A stretch of 12,762 nt of DNA from the NCBI GenBank assembly GCA_964483155.1, contig CAZAAC010000056.1, positions 1 to 12,762 of the forward strand, given 5' to 3'. Of the stretch, positions 1 to 6,207 are shown piece after piece. A program made the position numbers and the translations under genes. The stretch comes from JAAYYM01 sp964483155 (lineage in GTDB: Bacteria > Bacillota > Clostridia > Lachnospirales > Lachnospiraceae). Within the stretch, counting starts at the first letter, position 1. Every line of letters begins with the position of its first letter. The notes under the pieces are model-generated. The model saw nothing but the letters and a program-made list of their open reading frames with translations. It searched no databases and was not told where the DNA came from.

Positions 1-25
1 ATCTCATGTTCACTTAATTGTACGC

Positions 26-53
26 AAAAAAGCGCTTATCTCTCGATAAGCGC
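26..53 (-). terminator. Rho-independent terminator of the cysK-metY operon
   Basis: A perfect 9-bp inverted repeat (GCGCTTATC at 32-40 and GATAAGCGC at 45-53) encloses a 4-base loop. Read on the minus strand, the stem is followed by six T residues (26-31). It lies about 110 bases beyond the metY stop codon and is the first strong hairpin after it. The other orientation lacks a proper T tract, so the direction is clear. Confidence 0.9.
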
Positions 54-122
54 CTTTGCCCTTGTTGCAAACAATCTTAGCATACTCATTTTTATTTTGC
101 AAATACTTTCTATCGTGCATCG

Positions 123-171
123 CACTAATTTCATTACACTAATTACACCACATTAATTGCACTACACTAAA
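123..171. repeat. Degenerate 14-bp tandem repeat behind metY
   Basis: Units CACTAATTTCATTA (123-136), CACTAATTACACCA (137-150) and CATTAATTGCACTA (151-164) are in exact 14-bp register. A fourth partial unit begins CACTAAA at 165 and overlaps the metY stop codon (167-169). The rest of the 3' untranslated region (54-122) shows no gene or clear structure. The function is unknown, and replication slippage is the simplest origin. Confidence 0.6.
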
Positions 172-1471
172 CTGCTTTAAATGCTTCCTCTAAATCCTGA
201 ATGATATCATCAATATTTTCAGTTCCAATAGAGAGACGAATTGTATTTGGCTTAATTCCCTGATCAAGCAATTCCTCCTTCGACAACTGTGAATGTGTTG
301 TTGATGCCGGATGAATGACTAGCGATTTTACATCTGCCACATTTGCAAGGAGTGAAAAAAGCTCTAAATTGTCAATGAAGTCCTGTGCTTTTTTTGCATC
401 TCCCTTAATCTCAAAAGTGAATATGGAGCCGCCGCCATTAGGGAAATATTTTTTGTATAATGCTTTTTGCGTTACATCCTCTGTAACTGATGGATGATGC
501 ACCTTTTCCACCTGCGGATTCTGGCTTAAATACTTCACTACCCGTAATGCATTTTCAACATGACGCTCTACGCGAAGCGAAAGTGTTTCCAATCCCTGCA
601 AAAACAGAAATGCATGAAAAGGCGAAAGAGTGGCTCCCGTATCTCTTAACAGAATTGCACGGATTTTTGTAACAAAAGCTGCTGGTCCAACCGCTTTGGT
701 GAAGCTGATTCCATGATAGCTTGGGTTAGGTTCTGTTAGGGATGCAAATCTTCCTGATGCTTCCCAATCAAATTTACCACTGTCAATAATGACACCGCCA
801 ATTGTCGTTCCGTGTCCACCTATAAATTTTGTAGCAGAGTGTATGACAATATCTGCACCAAATTCAATCGGTCTTACAAGATAAGGTGTCGCAAATGTAT
901 TATCCACAACAACAGGAATTCCATAAGCATGTGCAATCTTTGCAACAGCTTCAATATCAGTAACATCTGAATGTGGGTTTCCAAGTGTCTCGATAAATAC
1001 TGCTTTCGTATTTTTCTGAATTGCTTTTACTATTGCTTCTTCACATGGGTCTACAAAAGTTGTAGTAATTCCATATTGTGGAAGCGTATGTGCTAATAGG
1101 TTATACGTACCACCATAAATATTTTTTGCCGCCACGATATGATCACCATTCTGTGCAAGATTCTGTATGGTATAAGAAACTGCAGCTGCCCCTGAAGCAA
1201 CTGCTAACGCTGCCACCCCGCCTTCTAATGCTGCAATTCTTTTTTCAAAAGCATCCTCCGTTGGATTTGTAAGCCTTCCATATATATTTCCTGCATCTGA
1301 AAGATTAAATCTTGCAGCAGCATGCTCTGAATTATGAAAAACATACGAGGATGTCTGGTAAATCGGTACTGCTCTGGCATCGGTTGCTGGATCTGGCGTT
1401 TCCTGTCCAACATGCAGTTGTAATGTCTCAAATTTTAACTTTCTGTCTGCTCTTTTTATTTTATCACTCAT
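167..1471 (-). CDS. metY: O-acetylhomoserine sulfhydrylase (MetY-type, PLP-dependent)
   Basis: This 434-residue cytosolic enzyme belongs to the Cys/Met-metabolism PLP family. Its size and sequence fit the O-acetylhomoserine aminocarboxypropyltransferase branch, which makes homocysteine from O-acetylhomoserine and sulfide for methionine synthesis. Visible motifs are YGR (about 64-66), which contacts the PLP phosphate of the neighbouring subunit; D190 in VVVDNTFATP, which pairs with the pyridine nitrogen; and SATKFIGGHG with the Schiff-base lysine at about K215. I place the start at 1471 because GGAG lies 6 bases before that ATG. An in-frame ATG four codons upstream (1483) has no Shine-Dalgarno and itself supplies the GGAG. 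The gene lies 55 bp after cysK in one operon and ends in the terminator at 26-53. Related cystathionine gamma-synthase or gamma-lyase enzymes are usually nearer 380-400 residues, so MetY is preferred. Confidence 0.93.
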   Translation of the reverse strand: MSDKIKRADRKLKFETLQLHVGQETPDPATDARAVPIYQTSSYVFHNSEHAAARFNLSDAGNIYGRLTNPTEDAFEKRIAALEGGVAALAVASGAAAVSYTIQNLAQNGDHIVAAKNIYGGTYNLLAHTLPQYGITTTFVDPCEEAIVKAIQKNTKAVFIETLGNPHSDVTDIEAVAKIAHAYGIPVVVDNTFATPYLVRPIEFGADIVIHSATKFIGGHGTTIGGVIIDSGKFDWEASGRFASLTEPNPSYHGISFTKAVGPAAFVTKIRAILLRDTGATLSPFHAFLFLQGLETLSLRVERHVENALRVVKYLSQNPQVEKVHHPSVTEDVTQKALYKKYFPNGGGSIFTFEIKGDAKKAQDFIDNLELFSLLANVADVKSLVIHPASTTHSQLSKEELLDQGIKPNTIRLSIGTENIDDIIQDLEEAFKAV

Positions 1472-1487
1472 ACTATTCTCCATTCTG

Positions 1488-1504
1488 CATATTTCAAGAA
1501 TATG
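1488..1504. repeat. Small inverted repeat between cysK and metY
   Basis: CATATT (1488-1493) and AATATG (1499-1504) form a perfect 6-bp inverted repeat with a 5-base centre. It lies in the short spacer just upstream of the metY ribosome binding site. In RNA it would be a weak AT-rich hairpin with no U tract, so it is not a terminator. It may be fortuitous. Confidence 0.3.
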
Positions 1505-1526
1505 ACTTGCTCTTTTTTATTCATAA

Positions 1527-2459
1527 TTAGTCTGTGAAAAGTGGCGTTGATAAGTATCTTTCGCCTGTATCTGGCAATAATACCACAATATTTTTTCCTG
1601 CATATTCTGCTTTATTAGCAATCTGCTCAGCAGCAAATAATGCAGCACCTGATGAAATGCCAACTAGAATACCTTCTGTCTGTGCAAATACTCTGCCTGC
1701 TAAAAATGCATCTTCATTTTGAACAGCAATAATTTCGTCATAAATCTCTGTATCTAAAGTTTCAGGAATAAATCCTGCACCAATTCCTTGAATTTTATGT
1801 GCGCCTGCTATTCCCTGCGACAGTACTGGTGAACTTGCTGGTTCCACTGCAATTACTTTAATGTCAGGGTTTTGGGATTTTAAATATGCACCTACGCCAG
1901 AAATGGTTCCTCCTGTTCCTATCCCTGCTACAAAAATGTCTACAGTCCCATCTGTATCCTCCCATATTTCAGGACCGGTTATTTTTTTATGGACTTCTGG
2001 GTTTGCAGGATTATCAAACTGTCCTGGTATAAAGGCACCTGGCGTTTCTGCTGCGATTTCATCCGCTTTTGCAATAGCACCCTTCATTCCTTTCGTACCA
2101 TCGGTCAGTACAAGTTCTGCCCCATATGCCTTTAATAAATTTCTTCTTTCAACGCTCATTGTTTCAGGCATTGTTAAAATAATTCTGTATCCTTTAGCCG
2201 TTGCAATGGAAGCCAGACCGATTCCCGTATTCCCACTTGTGGGTTCGATAATAACTGAACCTTCCTTTAATAAACCCTTTGTTTCCGCATCTTCAATCAT
2301 GGCCAATGCAATTCTATCCTTCACGCTTCCTGCAGGATTAAAATACTCCAGCTTTGCTATTATTCTTGCATTAATGTTCCTTTTTTTTGCATACTGTTTT
2401 GCTTCCAGTAAAGGTGTTCCTCCAATTAGTTCCGTTACACTCTCATAAATCTTTTTCAT
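1527..2459 (-). CDS. cysK: Cysteine synthase A (O-acetylserine sulfhydrylase)
   Basis: This 310-residue cytosolic fold-type II PLP enzyme makes cysteine from O-acetylserine and sulfide. Motifs in order are NPAGSVKDR with the PLP lysine at about K47, the substrate/PLP loop TSGNTG (about 74-79), the phosphate-binding GTGGT segment in the middle of the protein, the SSGAA motif near residue 270, and the C-terminal LPDTGERYLST signature. The length is normal for CysK and there is no CBS extension. The ATG at 2459 is preceded by AAGGAG with a spacing of about 9. It is the first gene of a two-gene operon with metY, behind a near-consensus promoter (2535-2563). No serine acetyltransferase gene (cysE) lies in the window, so O-acetylserine must come from elsewhere. 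Control by sulfur status is likely given the palindrome over the -10 box, but the regulator is not identified. Confidence 0.96.
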   Translation of the reverse strand: MKKIYESVTELIGGTPLLEAKQYAKKRNINARIIAKLEYFNPAGSVKDRIALAMIEDAETKGLLKEGSVIIEPTSGNTGIGLASIATAKGYRIILTMPETMSVERRNLLKAYGAELVLTDGTKGMKGAIAKADEIAAETPGAFIPGQFDNPANPEVHKKITGPEIWEDTDGTVDIFVAGIGTGGTISGVGAYLKSQNPDIKVIAVEPASSPVLSQGIAGAHKIQGIGAGFIPETLDTEIYDEIIAVQNEDAFLAGRVFAQTEGILVGISSGAALFAAEQIANKAEYAGKNIVVLLPDTGERYLSTPLFTD

Positions 2460-2507
2460 AATATGACGCTCCTTCCATTGCAGTTGAGTCTTTTCTTTTA
2501 TTCATAG

Positions 2508-2518
2508 CTACTTAGTAG
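2508..2518. repeat. Short palindrome in the cysK leader
   Basis: CTACTTAGTAG is a perfect 5-bp inverted repeat around a central T, located roughly 10-20 bases downstream of the predicted cysK transcription start. It could be a second operator or a chance palindrome. The leader (about 70 bases) is too short for a T-box or SAM riboswitch, and none is visible. Confidence 0.3.
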
Positions 2519-2523
2519 GTTTT

Positions 2524-2541
2524 GTATGATTAAAATCATAC
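2524..2541. promoter_or_regulatory. Palindromic operator candidate over the cysK -10 box
   Basis: GTATGATT and AATCATAC are perfect 8-bp arms around a central AA, giving an 18-bp palindrome. It contains the entire predicted -10 hexamer of the cysK-metY promoter. A dimeric regulator bound here would block RNA polymerase, as expected for repression of cysteine synthesis when sulfur is plentiful. Which family binds it cannot be told from the sequence. It does not resemble the CTGA/TCAG repeats near the importer. Confidence 0.6.
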
Positions 2542-2563
2542 CCACTTTCAAGAGATTTGTCAA
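2535..2563 (-). promoter_or_regulatory. Sigma-A-type promoter of cysK-metY
   Basis: Read on the minus strand, TTGACA (2558-2563) is followed by a 17-base spacer and TATGAT (2535-2540). The match is near consensus with ideal spacing. Transcription should start near 2528 and give a leader of about 70 bases before the cysK ATG. The promoter begins about 30 bases after the yegP-type terminator, so the two units are insulated. Confidence 0.85.
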
Positions 2564-2590
2564 CAGTATTTTTTTAGGTCATATTAAGTC

Positions 2591-2621
2591 AAAAAAAAAA
2601 CCAAGTATTATGAACTCGGTT
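2591..2621 (-). terminator. Rho-independent terminator after the YegP-family gene
   Basis: On the minus strand, AACCGAGT pairs with ACTTGGTT (8 bp including one G-U) around a 7-base loop and runs directly into at least eight further T residues. It lies 24 bases past the stop codon at 2645 and separates this gene from the cysK promoter. Confidence 0.9.
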
Positions 2622-2644
2622 CCTTTTGCATCTGTTCTTCTCTA

Positions 2645-2824
2645 CTAAGCTTCGTAATCTTTTTCCACTGTTGCATCAGGTGCGTTCTTCTGAACACTCT
2701 CAATACCATTTAAGCATGCTGCTTCTGTGGTATAAACTTCTGATGTTGCAATAGTCTGACCGTTTGATGCCTTGAGATTAAAATGATACCCTGCGTTTGT
2801 TTTTGAAACTACGAATTTTCCCAT
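2645..2824 (-). CDS. YegP-family (DUF1508) small protein, single domain
   Basis: This 59-residue protein consists of one YegP/DUF1508 repeat: an N-terminal FVVSKTNAGYHFNLKASNGQ strand pair followed by a TSEVYTT and GIESVQKNAP helix segment. Proteins such as E. coli YegP carry two such repeats; this one has a single unit. The molecular function of the family is unsettled. The start at 2824 follows AGGAGG with good spacing. A longer in-frame reading from 2872 is ruled out by the predicted promoter, whose -10 box (2864-2869) overlaps the start of that extension and whose transcript would begin near 2857. The gene is monocistronic, with its own promoter and terminator, between the importer and the sulfur operon. 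No signal peptide or membrane segment is visible. Confidence 0.88.
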   Translation of the reverse strand: MGKFVVSKTNAGYHFNLKASNGQTIATSEVYTTEAACLNGIESVQKNAPDATVEKDYEA

Positions 2825-2863
2825 GATTATTTCCTCCTGTGCGAAAGTAATATTGTCATTCAT

Positions 2864-2892
2864 AGTATACATTATTTTTTGCTGAAAATCAA
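2864..2892 (-). promoter_or_regulatory. Promoter of the YegP-family gene
   Basis: TTGATT (2887-2892), a 17-base spacer and TATACT (2864-2869) on the minus strand form a good sigma-A-type promoter. The predicted start near 2857 leaves a leader of about 33 bases ahead of the ATG at 2824. The promoter decides the start codon, because an upstream in-frame ATG at 2872 would not be transcribed from it. Confidence 0.75.
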
Positions 2893-2920
2893 AAGATATT
2901 CGTTATTCTATTTCACATAT

Positions 2921-3151
2921 TTATTTCTCTTGTGCCTTAATAAGTGCATTCTCAAGCGCTTTTAAATGCGTTTTCGAGGACAAAGTCGCGCCGCTAATAA
3001 CATCTACTTGCAACGTTTGCTCTTGTATCGCATCATGAAACAGGTCATCAATTGTTCGCCCACTTCTTAATGCAACAGGTTTCCCATCTTTGTTTATAGC
3101 GCCTTTCAGAATCACGATTACCATCGACAGTAAAGAAGGCTGTGGAACCAC
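2921..3151 (-). pseudogene. FMN_bind domain C-terminal remnant
   Basis: The open frame encodes about 76 residues from a GTG at 3151 (open back to a stop at 3182). Its second half reads VDVISGATLSSK followed by LKALENALIKA, which is the hallmark C-terminus of FMN_bind domains. The Dxx(S/T)GAT motif is where family members carry covalent FMN on the threonine. The usual N-terminal strands and a signal peptide or membrane anchor are missing, and no Shine-Dalgarno precedes the GTG or the internal ATG at codon 10. The bases up to the ATPase gene at 3239 contain only short interrupted frames. I therefore read it as a decayed flavoprotein fragment. A functional small protein is possible but less likely. 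The FMN_bind assignment rests on the C-terminal motif only. Confidence 0.6.
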
Positions 3152-3238
3152 TTTTATTGTTACATTATAAGTTGTTAATGTCTATCTTTAGATTTGACTC
3201 CATTGCAAACAGAGCTACATTTTCTATCAGTCTCTATT

Positions 3239-3964
3239 TCAAGATATGATTTGTGATATGAATTCTTTAGTTCGCTCCTCTTTGGGATTGTTAAATATCT
3301 CCTCTGGCGTACCTTCTTCCAGTATCATTCCTTCATCCATATAAACGACACGGTCTGCTACTTCTTTTGCAAAACCCATCTCATGGGTAACAATGACCAT
3401 TGTCATTCCCTCTTTAGCAAGATCTTGCATAACTCGTAACACTTCTCCAACCAGTTCTGGGTCCAGCGCTGAAGTTGGTTCATCAAAAAGCATGAGTTTC
3501 GGGTTCATAGCCAGTGCTCTGGCAATTGCTACTCTCTGCTTTTGTCCTCCAGATATCATCGATGGATAAGTATTTGCTTTTTCAGTCATATTAACCTTAT
3601 CTAAAAGCTCCATGGCTTGTTGCTTTGCTTCCTCTAAAGGAATTTTCTTAACCTGTACTATTCCTTCCAGAACATTCTCTAAAATTGTCTTATGCGAGAA
3701 AAGATTAAAGTGTTGAAACACCATTCCAACTTCGCGGCGAGCCAGATGAAGATTCTTGCTCTTCATAGTCAATTCTTTCCCATCTATTTCAATCGTTCCT
3801 TTTTGTGCCTTCTCTAAAAAATTCAAACATCGCAACAACGTACTTTTTCCTGATCCACTTGCACCGATAATAACCACTACTTCATTCTCTTCCACCTGGA
3901 AATTTATATTTTTTAATACATGGTTCTTTCCAAACCACTTGTTTATATTCCTCACTTTTACCAT
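3239..3964 (-). CDS. Polar amino acid ABC importer, ATP-binding subunit
   Basis: This 241-residue cytoplasmic ATPase of the GlnQ/HisP/TcyC type energises amino acid uptake. Visible motifs are Walker A GASGSGKST (34-42), the Q-loop Q84 in MVFQHFNLF, the signature as ISGGQ (137-141, Ile in place of the usual Leu), Walker B LMLFDEP (157-163), the D-loop SALD and the switch histidine H194 in VTHEMGFA. I chose the ATG at 3964 because GGAG lies 7 bases before it and the family's MVKVRNINK-type N-terminus begins there. The longer reading from 3991 would overlap the permease gene. Only 4 bp separate it from the permease stop, so translation is probably coupled. It is the last intact gene of the importer operon. 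No clear terminator follows. Confidence 0.95.
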   Translation of the reverse strand: MVKVRNINKWFGKNHVLKNINFQVEENEVVVIIGASGSGKSTLLRCLNFLEKAQKGTIEIDGKELTMKSKNLHLARREVGMVFQHFNLFSHKTILENVLEGIVQVKKIPLEEAKQQAMELLDKVNMTEKANTYPSMISGGQKQRVAIARALAMNPKLMLFDEPTSALDPELVGEVLRVMQDLAKEGMTMVIVTHEMGFAKEVADRVVYMDEGMILEEGTPEEIFNNPKEERTKEFISQIIS

Positions 3965-3968
3965 ATAG

Positions 3969-4640
3969 TCACTCCAATACTTTATAATCACTTACATTCA
4001 ACTTCTTCTCAAGCATATTGGCAATAAGCGTTAATAAAGATGTTAAAATCAAGTAATAAATCGCCGCAATTGTGAGCATCTCCATAAGACGGAAATTGGA
4101 AGATGCTAACTGCCTAGCATAAAGTAGCAGTTCTGGTACTGCAACTGCACTAGCCAAAGAAGAATCCTTTAATGCAATAATTAACTGGTTACTAAGCGGC
4201 GGAATTGCTCTTTTAAGTGCCTGAGGCAACACAATTCTGCGCATCACTTGCATTTCTGTCATACCGATGGATAATCCCGCTTCTCTCTGTCCTCTGTCAA
4301 TTCCCTGAATTGCCCCACGAAATATTTCTGCAATATATGCTGCATTATGAATTCCTAGTGCCAGAAATGCAGATGGAAGATTGTCTAGTTTCACAACATT
4401 CACAAGCCCAAAATAAATCATGAGCAACTGCAAAAGCAACGGCGTTCCACGAATGAACCAAACATACGCTTTAGCTGGCACTGAAAAAATCTTATATTTA
4501 GAAATTCGCATAAGCGCTAATACTAAACCAAAAATAATACCAATTGCTATTCCGATGACTGTGACATAGATTGTCATCTTTGCAGCATTCAAAAATGCGA
4601 AAAAATAATTTGGAATGACTGTAAAGTCCCAAACTCCCAT
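3969..4640 (-). CDS. Polar amino acid ABC importer, permease subunit
   Basis: This 223-residue inner-membrane protein of the HisM/GlnP/TcyB type has hydrophobic segments at about 12-42, 55-80, 90-108, 150-172 and 185-208. The EAA loop that contacts the ATPase is REAGLSIGM followed by RRIVLPQA (119-141), with the conserved glycine at about 126. The WFIRGTPLLLQL segment (61-72) is typical of polar amino acid permeases. The start at 4640 has a weak AAAGG/GGTG Shine-Dalgarno. Only one permease is present, so the channel is presumably a homodimer. The gene lies 24 bp after the binding-protein gene and 4 bp before the ATPase. Gene order (binding protein, permease, ATPase) matches tcyABC-type cystine importers, but that order is common and does not fix the substrate. 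Confidence 0.94.
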   Translation of the reverse strand: MGVWDFTVIPNYFFAFLNAAKMTIYVTVIGIAIGIIFGLVLALMRISKYKIFSVPAKAYVWFIRGTPLLLQLLMIYFGLVNVVKLDNLPSAFLALGIHNAAYIAEIFRGAIQGIDRGQREAGLSIGMTEMQVMRRIVLPQALKRAIPPLSNQLIIALKDSSLASAVAVPELLLYARQLASSNFRLMEMLTIAAIYYLILTSLLTLIANMLEKKLNVSDYKVLE

Positions 4641-4664
4641 GACTTTTCACCAACCTTTCATTCC

Positions 4665-5453
4665 CTATTGAATGGTAATATCTACACCGTCCATCCATTT
4701 CTCACTGATTTTTTTTAACGTTCCATCTGCATGCATATCTTGCAGAATCTTATTTACTTCATCTAATAGTTCGATATCGTCTTTATTAAAAGCGATTCCC
4801 ATATTTTCTAGACGTAACAATGTATCTACCATAACGATATCCTCACCGCTTGCCATTTCCTTCATGGCTTGTAGTCCAACTAAACGGTCTGTAATCACGC
4901 CATCAACTCTCTTACTAATCAGTTCCATCATTGTGGCATTATCGTCTTGATAGTATACTGCTTCTGCACCTAAGCCTTCAGCATCTCCTACAAAATTCGT
5001 TCCAGTTGCCACAGCAATCTTTTTACCTGACATTTCGGATGCACTAGCGACTCCTGCGTCGAGACGTGTAAAAAGCTGTGCCCCTGAGAAATAGTATGGT
5101 ACCGAAAAATTAACTACTTCTAAGCGCTCATTAGTTATTGCCATACTTCCAAGAATTGCATCATATCTCTTGCTGCGTAGTCCTTCAATGAGACCATCCC
5201 AATCTGATGTTACATAATTAAGTTCCACACCCAAGCGTCTGGCAATCTCTTCTCCTACCTCAACATCAAAACCAACAACTTCACCATCTTCCATATAATT
5301 AAATGGCGGATATCCACCACTTCCAACAACGGTAAACTTACCACTTTCTAAAACTCTATCCAAACTATTCATGTCTTCCTGCCCGCATCCAGCAAAAAGT
5401 GTTGCAACTAAAATACAAGTTACAATTAGGGTTGTAAATTTCTTTTTTTTCAT
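4665..5453 (-). CDS. Amino acid ABC importer, substrate-binding lipoprotein
   Basis: This 262-residue SBP_bac_3-family protein is exported and lipid-anchored. KKKK, a hydrophobic core and the lipobox LFAGC place the acylated cysteine at about C23. The binding-domain signatures are GGYPPFNYM (about 46-54), GFDVEVGEEIARRLG (61-75), SDWDGLIEGLRSKRYDAI (83-100) and AITNERLE with R110, which normally holds the ligand carboxylate. GTNF (about 151-154) and TDR (188-190) follow in lobe 2. The start at 5453 follows AGGA at good spacing; a longer reading from 5507 would put 18 residues before the signal peptide and would start inside the operator. The WDGL and GTNF segments recall cystine-binding TcyA/FliY proteins and the sulfur genes nearby agree, but glutamine, glutamate or another polar amino acid cannot be excluded. 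Confidence 0.93.
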   Translation of the reverse strand: MKKKKFTTLIVTCILVATLFAGCGQEDMNSLDRVLESGKFTVVGSGGYPPFNYMEDGEVVGFDVEVGEEIARRLGVELNYVTSDWDGLIEGLRSKRYDAILGSMAITNERLEVVNFSVPYYFSGAQLFTRLDAGVASASEMSGKKIAVATGTNFVGDAEGLGAEAVYYQDDNATMMELISKRVDGVITDRLVGLQAMKEMASGEDIVMVDTLLRLENMGIAFNKDDIELLDEVNKILQDMHADGTLKKISEKWMDGVDITIQ

Positions 5454-5485
5454 ACATAAATCCTTTCTATGATCAATTCGTTTAT

Positions 5486-5519
5486 ACTGACAACTCAATA
5501 TTACCATAAAGTTGTCAGT
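5486..5519. promoter_or_regulatory. Inverted-repeat operator in the importer promoter
   Basis: ACTGACAACT (5486-5495) and AGTTGTCAGT (5510-5519) are perfect 10-bp arms with a 14-base centre. Beyond a one-base mismatch the symmetry continues for three more pairs (TTT at 5481-5483 region against TAA after 5521). One arm fills the promoter spacer and the other covers the predicted transcription start, with the -10 box between them. No T tract follows in either direction, so it is not a terminator. A repressor binding both arms would occlude the promoter. The obvious candidate is the GntR/RCK_C regulator encoded just upstream. Confidence 0.7.
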
Positions 5520-5526
5520 TTAACAA
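5498..5526 (-). promoter_or_regulatory. Promoter of the amino acid importer operon
   Basis: On the minus strand, TTGTTA (5521-5526) is followed by exactly 17 bases and TAATAT (5498-5503), giving a good sigma-A-type match. Transcription would start near 5491, about 37 bases before the lipoprotein ATG. The importer can therefore be expressed separately from the regulator gene that ends at 5567. Confidence 0.78.
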
Positions 5527-5566
5527 GTATTTTAAAACATACTCATGATTCACTCATGGTTTTATG

Positions 5567-6187
5567 TTACGCTTTTATATATTCTTCGACAGCATCAACA
5601 CAGCTTACATCACCAACATAGATTAGAATATCTCCCACCAAAAAAGTTATATATGGCCCAGGAGACAGAATAATCTGGTCGTCTCTGCATAGAGCAATTA
5701 TAGTTGCACGAGTCTCCTGCCAAAAATTTAACTCCTTCAACGTCCTTCCAATCATCTTTGAAGCTTCTACCACTTCAGCACGATAATTCTGGAAAGGATT
5801 TGTCTCCGAATATTTGTCATTCATGCTGACAATAGATCCTACAACCTCAAGCATACGCGCATTCAGTTCTCCCTGCTCCTTCATCATCTCCTGCAATTTT
5901 TTTTTCATCACTTTGGGATTATTCTGTTGCCCAAAACGCTCCACATAGTTTCTAGCTTTGCTTTCGGATACCACCACTGTCCCACTATTTTGCATAATCT
6001 CTACAATCTCTACATCTGCAAGTAGTTTCATTGATCTCCGAATTGTTTCAGGTGAGACTCCATATTCCGAAGACATAACAGAACGCCCATATATTTTTGT
6101 ATTCTCCTTTAATTCGCCCCTGCTAATCCTTGAGGCTATATCTAACGCAATCCTTGCATAAATCGGAACAATAATATCTTTATCCAA
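5567..6187 (-). CDS. GntR-type winged-helix regulator with RCK_C (TrkA-C) domain, BusR-like
   Basis: This is a 206-residue cytosolic transcription factor. Residues 5-75 form a GntR winged helix (ARIALDIASRISRGEL, then GVSPETIRRSMKLLADVEIVEI and a wing). Residues about 76-130 are polar and helical (KKKLQEMMKEQGELNARML) and probably a coiled coil. Residues about 137-206 are an RCK_C domain (SKMIGRTLKELNFW, ILSPGPYITFLVGDILIYVG). This order is that of BusR, the c-di-AMP-binding repressor of the osmolyte importer BusAB in lactic acid bacteria; RCK_C domains of potassium channel regulators also bind c-di-AMP. The start is TTG at 6187, 9 bases after a strong AGGAGG. It lies 113 bp upstream of the importer's lipoprotein gene, whose promoter carries an inverted repeat, so local control of uptake is inferred. 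The ligand cannot be proved by reading. Confidence 0.85.
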   Translation of the reverse strand: MDKDIIVPIYARIALDIASRISRGELKENTKIYGRSVMSSEYGVSPETIRRSMKLLADVEIVEIMQNSGTVVVSESKARNYVERFGQQNNPKVMKKKLQEMMKEQGELNARMLEVVGSIVSMNDKYSETNPFQNYRAEVVEASKMIGRTLKELNFWQETRATIIALCRDDQIILSPGPYITFLVGDILIYVGDVSCVDAVEEYIKA

Positions 6188-6207
6188 TGTTTGTTACCTC
6201 CTATATT

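Noticed and set aside
1861..2448. Open frame of 195 codons on the plus strand
   Set aside because: It lies wholly antisense to cysK, whose product has every expected motif. The antisense protein is low-complexity (Ser/Pro/Ile rich) and has no family resemblance or ribosome binding site.
2460..2534. Riboswitch or T-box in the cysK leader
   Set aside because: The predicted leader is only about 70 bases and has no T-box sequence, SAM-type junction or terminator hairpin before the cysK start.
3152..3238. Missing N-terminal part of the FMN-binding protein in another frame
   Set aside because: All three minus-strand frames here are interrupted by stops within about 25 codons, and none encodes a recognisable export signal or FMN_bind N-terminus.
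4672..4950. Plus-strand frame of 92 codons opposite the substrate-binding protein gene
   Set aside because: It is a Ser/Ile-rich shadow of a clear SBP_bac_3 coding sequence and has no recognisable motif.
3239..5453. Calling the importer tcyABC outright
   Set aside because: Gene order and neighbourhood fit, but the sequence features that I can see do not separate cystine from other polar amino acid substrates.
5486..5519. Terminator for the regulator gene
   Set aside because: The inverted repeat has a 14-base centre that contains the -10 box, and neither strand has a T tract after it, so an operator is the better reading.
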